From Delphinus delphis (taxonomy: Eukaryota > Chordata > Mammalia > Artiodactyla > Delphinidae), in NCBI RefSeq assembly GCF_949987515.2, contig NC_082689.1, positions 4,406,001-4,470,000 on the forward strand: 64,000 nucleotides of DNA, read 5' to 3'. Below the pieces are notes generated by a model. It was not told the DNA's origin. It saw only the letters and a list, made by a program, of their open reading frames with translations, and did no database searches. Every line of letters begins with the position of its first letter. Position 1 is the stretch's first letter. This document shows positions 54,945 through 64,000 of the stretch, in pieces. A program made the translations under genes and the position numbers.

Positions 54945-55195
54945 AAGCATATACAGGGTAAGAGCAGAGATTCTGGAGGTACATGCTTCGGGTCAAAGCT
55001 CCAGTCTGCCGCTTCCTGGCTGTGTGACCCTGGACAAGTTCTTTGACCTCTCTGTGCCTCAGTTTCTGCATATATAAAATGAAGATAGTAATGGTACTCA
55101 TACATAAGGCTACTTATTATGAGGAACAAATTAGTTAATATTTGTAAACCAGTTAAAATAGTGTCTCGCAAACTTTAAGTGCCATGGAAGTGTTA
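54945..55195 (+). repeat. MIR, nearly full length
   Basis: TGGCTGTGTGACCCTGGACA, GTGCCTCAGTTTCTGCATAT and AAAATAGTGTCTCGCAAACT match the MIR core and 3' part. Confidence 0.8.
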
Positions 55196-55444
55196 TTTTA
55201 AAACATTTTTAAAGAATGTAGGACACAAAAGTAGCAAATTTAGCTCCCACCACTAATCAATTACAGGCTCAACTATACAGTTCTATTCCAGCTCTTAATT
55301 AAGCAAATCTTAAAACTACTACAAGTTTCCAGAAAGTAGACTTAACGGACTAGAAATTGCTCTATTTTTAATTGTTTTGCACCCACTTGAAGTTGTGGCA
55401 TCCTAAAATAAAGATTTACCATAACTGTAGTATGAGCAGAGGGC

Positions 55445-55839
55445 AAAAGAAAACCATCAGCGGGCTTCCCTGGTGGTGCAGTGGTTAAGAATCCTCCTGC
55501 CAATGCAGGGGACACCAGGGGTTTGATCCCTGGTCCGGGAAGATCCCACATGCCATGGAGCAACTAAGCCCGTGCACCACAACTACTGAGCCTGCACTCT
55601 AGAGCCGACGAGCCACAACTACTGAGCCCGCATGCTGCAACTACTGAAGCCCACGGGCCTAGAGCCCATGCTCCACAACAAGAGAAGCCACCGCAATGAG
55701 AAGCCCGCACACCGCAACGAAGAATAGCCCCCACTCGCCGCAACTAGAGGAAACGCGCCTGCAGCAATGAAGACCCAACACAGCCAAAAATTAAATAAAT
55801 AAATTTTTAAAAATTAAAAAAGAAAAGAAAACCATCAGC
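55445..55839 (+). mobile_element. CHR-type SINE, long form (CHR-1-like), with a 17-bp target-site duplication
   Basis: GGGCTTCCCTGGTGGTGCAG starts at 55462. The body has repeated CACAACTACTGAGCC units and ends AATTAAATAAATAAATT. AAAAGAAAACCATCAGC flanks it at 55445-55461 and 55823-55839. Confidence 0.95.
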
Positions 55840-56974
55840 CCTGACTCTCCCCACAACTTTTTTTCACTTCTTCTTGCTGGGTTCTTCTTTCTGAGTAGAT
55901 GTGTTTATATAAACACAGATATACAAGTATAGATATATTACTGTGAAATGAAATGGTGAAACAGAAGAGCTTATTTTTATAAACCAAGGAACATCCATGC
56001 ACACACACCCACATGCACACGATCTTAAAACGGACCAACCGAAGAGCAGTTTACTCCACAGCATGAGGCATTCCACGTGTAAAATTAGCGCAGGAAGCGC
56101 GTGGCGCGAGCCCATGGGCTGATGGGGCGGCTCTGAGTGCTCCCTAATGATGACCTACCGGGGGCTGCATGGAGCTGATTAATCTCTGCACTGACCACAG
56201 CGGTCATTTGTTGGAATAGACCCTCTGCCTTCCCCTCACTGCTCCATCCACGCCTTAAGTGACCACAATACCCCCAAGACCATGAGCTCCTCCAGGAAGT
56301 TGCCAGCATTAAATCACTTATTTGCAAGGGGATTTGTGACTGATAAATTGAACAGATTGTCATTTGGACAAATGTCCATTTTATCTTACTAATTTGACCA
56401 AGGATTTTTAAAGGCAAAGCCCATCAAACATTAGATAAGCATTTTAAGTTAATGGACCACAGAGTCCTATTTCTCCACAAACCCAGGAGTCATCATCTTA
56501 TGTCCTATTTTTACAGCAACATCAATTATTAATATGTATATTTTTGCTGACAGAGGACCTTGCTATAAACTTAGGTTTCGTTAACCAGTTCTGGGTCATT
56601 AACTGTGGAAAGCTTGTAAATATAATGGTTTATTCACATGGGAAGCCTTCATTAAGATGCATTATTCTACAGCTGATGTATTTCCGTATATAGTATATTA
56701 TTGTGTTCTCTATTTCCCTTTAATATTCGTAATTTATTTTTCAATGAGTTGCTGTCTATGCGGTGAGTTAACAAATTTGAATGCCATGAACAAAGTTGCT
56801 AAACAGGAAAAAGATGTTGTAGCCCAAAGGAAAAGCTACTCATTAACATAAGAATCTACATATATTATAACCTTTAAATTCAAAAGCAACTAGCGAAAGA
56901 AGCTACAAATGACCCCAAGTGTATTTTTGTCAGAGAAAGTCTATCTCAAGCAACACGCATGAATACACACATAT

Positions 56975-57150
56975 TAACAGCCCAGCGTGGTGTAATAGGA
57001 GAAACACAGACCCGGAGGAATCCAGAAACCTTATTGCCAGCTTCTTCATTCACATAGGATGGCTTGGGAGAGTCATTAAGCGATGGACCTCAGTCCCCAT
57101 CTGTTCAATGGGATAATCAGGTCCTTACTTCTGTCTCAAAAGATGGATGT
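56975..57150 (+). repeat. MIR-like remnant
   Basis: GTGTAATAGGAGAAACACAG to CAGTCCCCATCTGTTCAATG follows MIR order, diverged. Confidence 0.5.
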
Positions 57151-58084
57151 AACATCAGTAAAGAAATGTAGAGAAAGAAGGTGTGGGACAGAGTGCCATG
57201 CCAATTACAGAAAATCTGATGAGCACTGGGAGACTTCTGTTTCACTCGTAGACCATGGACGTGCTATGAAGTTGGCTGAACACTGTGTAGAGCTTTGCCA
57301 GGACACCAGTCAGAGTTGCCTGCTCATTAATTCACTTTTAGGGATACAAAGGGGAAAAGGCCCAGCTCAAATATAGTTTGTATGTGTGAATCTATGAAAA
57401 AAATATGCTATGATTTACCATAAGAACAATGTAGTGGGGGGGATTTCATATGATTCACTGATAAAAAATCATAATATTAAAGCAAGACTTCAAGACAATT
57501 TTACACATTCATCAGAGACAAAGAAATTTGGGTCATTTGTAGCAGAGATGCATTTGAACATCTTCACGAAAACAATGGACTTCAGGGTAGTCATTGGAGA
57601 GATCAGATAAAAATCTCTGTGTTAGTTATAAACTTCTATTTCATAACACTAGGAATGTAAGACATTTCCTGAAAAATATGAGAATTGGATATTTCTTTAA
57701 ATGATTAAATAAAGGGATTTCTTATCTCTTTATTTTGACACCAAGTAGATAATATAAAGTCATGGCTTTGAGCACTTACATCTTGAGTCAATTTAGATCA
57801 CTGGCTTTTAACATTGTTCTTTAAAATGATTCTCTAATTCTTATTCTAGATCCACGTTCAAAGTCGTTTTAGGGGTTTTTCCCTATCAAGAGTTGTACAT
57901 TCTCACGTCCTCATTATACTAAACTTAGACAGTTTGCTTAGTTTGTTACACATTCTAATGCATATTTTTATCAAGTATTATATGTGTGATTTTCTTTTCA
58001 TTTTTTTCCCCCTGGCTTTATATCGTTAAGTGGATGCTGTATTCTGACAGCATCTCAATTGTGGATTCAAGTAGAGAAATCACA

Positions 58085-58838
58085 AACCAAAACAATGGTC
58101 ACATTCCCACCAACAGTGCAAGAGGGTTCCCTTTTCTCCACACCCTCTCCAGCATTTGTTGTTTGTAGATTTTCTGATGATGCCCATTCTAACCGGTGTG
58201 AGGTGATACCTCATTGTAGTTTTGATTTGCATTTCTCTAATTTTATCTAATTAGTGATGTTGAGCAGCTTTTCATGTGCTTCTTGGCCATCTGTATGTCT
58301 TCTTTGGAGAAAAGTCTATTTAGGTCTTCTACCCCTGTTTTGATTGGGTGGGTTGTTTGTTTTTTTAATATTGAGCTGCATGAGCTGTTTATATATTTTG
58401 GAGATTAATCCTTTGTCCATTGATTCGTTTGCAAATATTTTCTCCCATTCTGAGGGTTGTCTTTTTGTCTTGTTTATAGTTTCCTTTGCTGTGCAAAAGC
58501 TTATAAGTTTCATTAGGTCCCATTTGTATATTTTTGTTTTTATTTCCATTACTTTAGGAGGTGGGTCAAAAAAGATCTTGCTGTGAATCATGTCAAAGAG
58601 TGTTCTTCCTATGTTTTCCTCTAAGAGTTTTATAGTGTCTCGTCTTATATTTAGGTCTTTAATCCATTTTGAGTTTATTTTTGTGTATGGTGTTAGGGAG
58701 TGTTCTAATTTCATTCTTTTACATGCAGCTGTCCAATTTTCCCAGCACCACTTGTTGAAGAGACTGTGTTTTCTCCATTGTATATCCTTGCCTCCTTTGT
58801 CATAGATTAGTTGACCATAGGTCATAAATCAAGCCTTA
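58085..58838 (-). mobile_element. L1 ORF2 C-terminal fragment, left arm of a head-to-head pair
   Basis: The reverse strand keeps a 169-codon open ORF2 stretch (58316-58825), including [19 protein letters not shown] and KSFCTAKE-like [19 protein letters not shown]. Left of it the sequence runs to CACATTCCCACCAACAGTGC, where it stops without 3' UTR or poly(A). Confidence 0.9.
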
Positions 58839-60459
58839 GGAAATTGAAATTGTATCTAGCATCTTTTCCAACACAACGCTATGAAATTAGAAATAAATTA
58901 CAGGGGAAAAAATGTAAAAAACACAAACACATGGAGACTAAACAATACATTACTAAATAACCAAGAGATCACTGAAGAAATCAAAGAGGAAATCAAAAAA
59001 TACCTAGAGACAAATGACAACAAAAACACAACAATACAAAACCTATGGGATGCAGCAAAAGCAGTTCTAAGACGGAAGTTTATAGCAATACAATCCTACT
59101 TTAAGAAACAAGAAAAATCTCAAATAAACAATCTAACCTTACACCTAAAGGAACTAGAGAAAGAAGAACAAACAAAACCCAAAGTTAGTAGAAGAAAAGA
59201 AATCATAAAGATCAGAGCAGAAATGAATAGAAACAAAGAAAACAATAGCAAAGATCAATAAAACTAAAAGCTGGTTCTTTGAGAAGATAAACAAAATTGA
59301 TAAACCATTAGCCAGACTCATCAAGAAAAAAAGGGAGAAGACTCAAAAATCAGTAGAATTAGAAATGAAAAAGGAGAAGAAACAACTGACACTGCAGAAA
59401 TACAAAGGCTCATGAGAGATTACTGCAAGCAACTATGTGCCAATGAAATGGACAACCTGGAAGAAATGGACAAATTCTTAGAAAAGCATAACCTTCTGAG
59501 ACTGAACTAGGAAGAAATAGAAAATATAAACAGACCAATCACAAGCACTGAAATTGAGACTGATTAAAAATCTTCCAGCAAACAAAAGTCCAGGACCAGA
59601 TGGCTTCACAGGTGAATTCTATCAAACATTTAGAGAAGAGCTAACACCCATCCTTCTCAAACTCTTCCAAAAACTTGCAGAGGAAGGAACAGTACCAAAC
59701 TCATTCTACAAGGCCACCATCACCCTGATACCAAAACCAGACAAAGATACTACAAAAAAAGAAAATTACAGACCAATATCACTGATGAACATAGATGCAA
59801 AAATCCTCAACAAAATACTAGCAAACAGAGTCCAGCAACATATTAAAAAGATCATACACCATGATCAAGTGGGATTTATCCCAGGGATGCAAGGATTCTT
59901 CAATATATGCAAATCAATCAATGTGATACCCCATATTAACAAATTGAAGAATAAAAACCATATGATCATCTCAACAGATACAGAAAAAGCTTTTGACAAA
60001 ATTCAACACCCATTTATGATAAAAACTCTCCAGAAAGTGGGCATAGAGGGAACCTGCGTCAACATAATAAAGGCCATATATGACAAACTCACTCTCAGTG
60101 GTGAGCAAACATCATTCTCAGTGGTGAAAAACTGAAAGCATTTCCTCTAAGGTCAGGAACAAGACAAGGATGTCCACTCTCACCACTATTAGTTAACATA
60201 GTTTTGGAAGTCCTAGCCATGGCAATCAGAGAAGATGAAGAAATAAAAGGAATACTTGGAAAAGAAGAAGTAAAACTGTCACTGTTTGCAGATGACATGA
60301 TGCTATACATAGAGAATCCTAAAGATGCCACCAGAAAACTACTAGAGCTAATCAGTGAATTTGTTAATGTCGCAGGATACAAAATTAATGCACAGAAATC
60401 TCTCGCATTCCTATACACTAACAACGAAAGATCAGAAAGAGAGATTAAGGAAACAGTCC
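58839..60459 (+). mobile_element. L1 ORF2 endonuclease end through reverse transcriptase, broken
   Basis: It begins with TCATAAATCAAGCCTT of the endonuclease end. It then covers the inter-domain helix (58881-59261) and reverse transcriptase: [13 protein letters not shown] and [17 protein letters not shown] in one frame (59554-60135), then FADD (60285-60296) and [17 protein letters not shown] in another frame. Stops and frameshifts between these blocks make it non-functional. It ends abruptly at 60459. Confidence 0.92.
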
Positions 60460-60487
60460 CTCTTCTTTTTCTTTATCATCATCATTT

Positions 60488-60668
60488 TAGGCTTTGCAGG
60501 CCACATGGTCCCTGTCCCAACTATTCAGTGTGGCCGTTGTAGTGTGTAAGCCACCATAGACAGCATGTAAATGAATGGGCATGGCTGCATCCCAATAAAA
60601 CTTTACTTACGAAAATAAGCAGTGGGCCAGGTTTGACTCGTGTGCTGTAGGTTACCAAACCTTTTTCT
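60488..60668 (+). mobile_element. hAT-type MITE (MER1-like)
   Basis: TTTTAGGCTTTGCAGGCCAC, CAACTATTCAGTGTGGCCGT, AATGAATGGGCATGGCTGCA and CCAATAAAACTTTACTTACG match a common mammalian hAT MITE. It ends near GTAGGTTACCAAACC. The family name is from memory. Confidence 0.65.
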
Positions 60669-60790
60669 AGAGCAGTTAGTTTTTCCTCAAACCTGGATAT
60701 TATCAGAATCACTTGAAGACTTTCCCAAACTACTAGTTTCTTGCTTCTTCCTCACCCCCAGGATGGAACTGGGAATCCATATTTTTTTTT
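60669..60790. mobile_element. Possible MER5A-like remnant
   Basis: ATTATCAGAATCACTTGAAG and CACCCCCAGGATGGAACTGG resemble the centre of MER5A. Weak. Confidence 0.35.
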
Positions 60791-61544
60791 TACTGCTTTT
60801 CAGAATTTTGAGGAAAAACATGAACTTGGAAAAAAAACCTCACTGGTATATTTGAAGATGTGTTGCATCTAAAATAATTTCCCTGAACAAAGTGACTACT
60901 AAAAACAAGAAAGGAGCAAATATAAAATAAGAAGGAATTTTGGGAAGATAAGAGCATGCTCTAAAAAGCAAAACAATAATAACCCCTCTAAAATTCTAAA
61001 TAAATCCAAATAATAAATGGACATAACTGAAAGCCAAATTAATTGTGAAAGGTAAAGATAGAGAAATCTTCTGTAACATAGTGCGAGCAAGTAAAGGAGA
61101 GATGGAAAATACAAGAGAAAAGGCCAGATCAATCTGGCGCTCTGCCATTTATGTAATATTTGTTGCAGGGAGAAAAATGGAGAAAAAGAAATAATAGAAG
61201 GAAAATTTACAGAGGAGAAGACATAATTCTTTATATTGAAAGGACCCACTAAATGGAGAATGTGATGAATGAAGAAATGCTCACACCTAGATTCATTTTG
61301 ATAAACTTTGAAAAGACGACGTGTAAAGCATCATAAGAGCAGAATAGCTTTACCTACGAAGGAACAGTCATCAAATTTCCAACAAGCTGTCGCTGGCAGC
61401 TCTGCCCATTAGAAGTATCCTCCAGGGTAGCTACTAGGCTGCCGTTCAAGTGGGAAGGGCCAAGTGAGGACATTTTAGAAATGCAGGTACTTAGAATATT
61501 TGTGGCTGACCATATCCAGTCTGAAAGTTACACTCAAGGACATG

Positions 61545-62122
61545 CTTCACAACCTACGTGTCCATCGACAGATGAATGGTTAAAGAAGATGTGCCGCACA
61601 TACACAATGGAATATTACTCAGCCAGAAAAAGGAATGAAATTGTGTCATTTGCAGAGATGTGGATGGACCTAGAAACTGTCCTACAGATTGAAGTAAGTC
61701 AGAAAGAGAAAAAACAAACACCATATGCTAACACATATATATGGAATCTAAAAAAACGGTGCTGATGAACCTAGTGGCAGGGCAGGAATAAAGATGCAGA
61801 TATAGAGAACAGACTTGAGGACATGGGGCGGGGGAAGGGAAAGCTGGAATAAAGTGAGAGAGAGGCATGGACATATATACACTACCAAACGTAAGGTAGA
61901 TAGCTAGTGGGAAGCAGCCGCATAGCACAGGGAGATCAGCTCGGTGCTTTGTGACCACCTAGAGGGGTGGGATAGGGAGGGTGGGAGGGAGGGAGACGCA
62001 AGAGGGAAGAGATATGGGAACATATGTATATGTATAACTGATTCACTTTGTTATACAGCAGAAACTAACACACCATTGTAAAGCAATTATACTCCAATAA
62101 AGATGTAAAAAAAAAAAAAAAG
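61545..62122 (+). mobile_element. L1 3' end with poly(A), 5' truncated
   Basis: It starts in ORF2 (ACGTGTCCATCGACAGATGA, TATGGAATATTACTCAGCC-like AATGGAATATTACTCAGCCA), passes the 3' UTR (GGAAGCAGCCGCATAGCACA, CACCATTGTAAAGCAATTAT, ACTCCAATAAAGATG) and ends in a 15-A run (62108-62122). It is the best-preserved L1 3' end in the window. Confidence 0.93.
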
Positions 62123-62817
62123 AGAGAACAGTGAGACCAATAGCTCCCTCCCTCTGCTTGGCTCTAGCAGCCACACTTACACCTCTTCAGGAGCAGATGG
62201 GTGGATCTCTGTCTGCAGAAACCAGCTCAAAAGAAAGACATTCGGGTACTGATACTCAGATACCTCCAATAAAGCAGCTCTGACCTCACCAGTCAGCAAC
62301 TCCCCTACACAGGTTCCAAACAGCTCTGGGAGCCTCCCTCCTAAATAAGCGTGAACCACAAAGGGTCACCAGTCACTTAGGAAAGACAGAGACCCAACAG
62401 AAAAGAAACTGGAAGAAAAAAAAGGGCGGTAAAGTAAAACATAAAAAACAAAATTCTAAAAGTAATAACCTTATGGAAATAAAATAGGATTATCGAATCC
62501 AGAAATTAGAACAAAATTCCCCAAAACAGGAGAATCAAAGAACAGTTGAAGTGCTGCTGAAGAGTTCAAATATAATAATAGAAACTTCAAAAAATAAAGT
62601 TGAAAGAAAAAATTAAGAAAATCTCCTAGAAAATAGCAAAATGACAAAGAGATGGATGAGGGATACGTGTAAGGAAAATTGCAGGAGGAGTTCTGAGAAG
62701 AAAAGAACTAAGAAAACAGAGGAAGGAAATTGTAAAGGAACAGTAACCAAAAAAATCCTGGTAACAAAAGGATATGGATTTTCAGATTTAAAATGGTCCC
62801 TGGCTTTAGTTAGGTTG

Positions 62818-63100
62818 TATCCATACCTTGGCTATTGTAAATAATGCTGCAGTGAACAGGGGGGTGCAGATATCTTTTTAAGATCTTGATTTCATTTCCT
62901 TTGGATATATACCCAGAAGTGGGATTGGTGGATCATATGGTAGTTCTATTTTTAGTTTCCTGAGGAGCGTCCATAGTGTTTTCTGTAGTGCCTGCACCAG
63001 TTTACATTCCCACCGACAGTGTACAAGGGTTTCGATTTCTCCACATCCATGCCCAACACTTGTCATCTTTTCCCTACTTGATACTAGCCATCCTTTGCTG
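62818..63100 (-). mobile_element. Old L1 ORF2-end fragment
   Basis: CCTTGGCTATTGTAAATAAT, ACCCAGAAGTGGGATTGGTG, TTACATTCCCACCGACAGTG and CAACACTTGTCATCTTTTCC are reversed L1 landmarks. Confidence 0.85.
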
Positions 63101-64000
63101 AATCAGACTATAGTTTTTGGATTCTGGAAGAATATTTCCTCAGTTTTGGGCGCTATGCACAGTGTAGGTGACACAGACACGACACACTTTTATGTTTATC
63201 TGCATTATTATTTTCTCTACCACTTTATTAAGTCTATGCAATCAAATCACAATAGTAAATCAAGCCCTCGTTTGTAGCATTTGCTAATTTCGACGGTGTA
63301 AGTATTCCTACAGCCAACTGCAAGCTGCTAACCTGAATGAACACAGGAAGGTACGCACAGAAGTGACAGCATTATTACAGTATTTTCACCTTAGAGATAC
63401 AACAGACATAATGACATCAAGAGCATAGATGACAATAAAATCCAGTAAAAATAATTATGAAGCAGTGAGTTTTTGGTATCGGTAACTTGGCATTGTTAAC
63501 ATAATTTAATCCTCAATTTATATAATTTAGCATTTAAAAATAACTGTGCCTCACAGCAAGCTTGCAAAATTTCTGAAAATCTGTCAACTGGATCTCATGA
63601 GTCATTACAGGCTGGCCCCAGCACACCACTGAATTTGTCCTTAATTTGCTAACTTACCTGGGCTGAATCTCTGAACTCCTTAGAGCTCAGGATCTTTAGC
63701 TCATACCTGTGATTCCCATGTGTGTTCTTCTTCTCCAAGTCCCTTTTAGTTCTTTCCATCCAGACCCACAAGGTAGCACTTTTATAGATCATTTGACATG
63801 GTTCCCTCTTGTGACGGACATTACTCTTATCCCGCCAACCTCATTTCTTGAGCGGTTCTAAAGAACAGGTATTATGTCTCAAAGTGACTTTGTATTTTCG
63901 GTGACCACAACCCTCCACATGTTGCTGGACCAGTGCTGAGCATTTGGTGGGCGTTCTACAGCTAGACGTTGTTGCCTTTCTGATCAGCAGATGTGGAGAG

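Larger units (their letters stand above)
47399..64000 (+). other. IQCA1: IQCA1 intron 5 (start; continues past the window)
   Basis: It begins GTAAGT at 47399. No downstream IQCA1 exon is found up to 64000. Non-repeat stretches (49340-51160, 55840-56970, 57150-58080, 60790-61540, 62130-62815, 63100-64000) show nothing I can name; 49340-50650 is AT-rich. Confidence 0.7.

Noticed and set aside
1..64000. CRISPR arrays, operons, phage or toxin systems
   Set aside because: The sequence is a vertebrate nuclear genome. No regularly spaced repeats with unique spacers and no prokaryotic gene organisation are present.

Overview
The window is mammalian nuclear DNA, almost certainly from a cetacean. Seven near-intact copies of the tRNA-derived CHR-2 SINE, with crisp target-site duplications, lie among artiodactyl/cetacean-type L1 elements, older MIR, L2 and MLT1 remnants and simple repeats. 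Introns are long, and there is one CpG island. Nothing resembles a prokaryotic operon, CRISPR array or gene cluster.

Only one protein-coding gene can be supported: the 5' third of IQCA1 (also DRC11) on the + strand. DRC11 is a ciliary/flagellar IQ-motif and AAA-domain protein of the nexin-dynein regulatory complex. Its CpG-island promoter and first coding exon lie at about 27.4-27.9 kb. Coding exons 2-5 lie at 36.8, 40.8, 44.7 and 47.3 kb. They join in frame to give the first 240 residues, ending just past the IQ motif. The AAA ATPase half must lie beyond 64 kb, because no further exon is recognisable in the 16.6 kb after exon 5. A near-consensus RFX X-box sits about 370 bp upstream of the ATG, as expected for a cilium gene.

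Layout: 1-27.3 kb is intergenic, made of L1, L2, MIR, MLT1 and CHR-2 insertions separated by sequence without recognisable genes, plus two perfect tandem duplications (32 bp and 63 bp). 27.4-27.9 kb is the promoter and exon 1. 27.9-47.4 kb holds introns 1-4 with repeats. 47.4-64 kb is the start of intron 5, rich in L1 ORF2 fragments, including a head-to-head pair at 58-60.5 kb. It also carries a second copy of an LTR-like element first seen at 2.35 kb.

I found no undescribed biological system. The points most worth checking are the ciliary promoter motif, an IQ motif lacking its last basic residue, an unusually long direct repeat around an L1 fragment, the duplicated CCAAT module, and a short palindromic MITE-like element next to exon 5. 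Repeat family names are from memory of consensus sequences and were not checked against a library.
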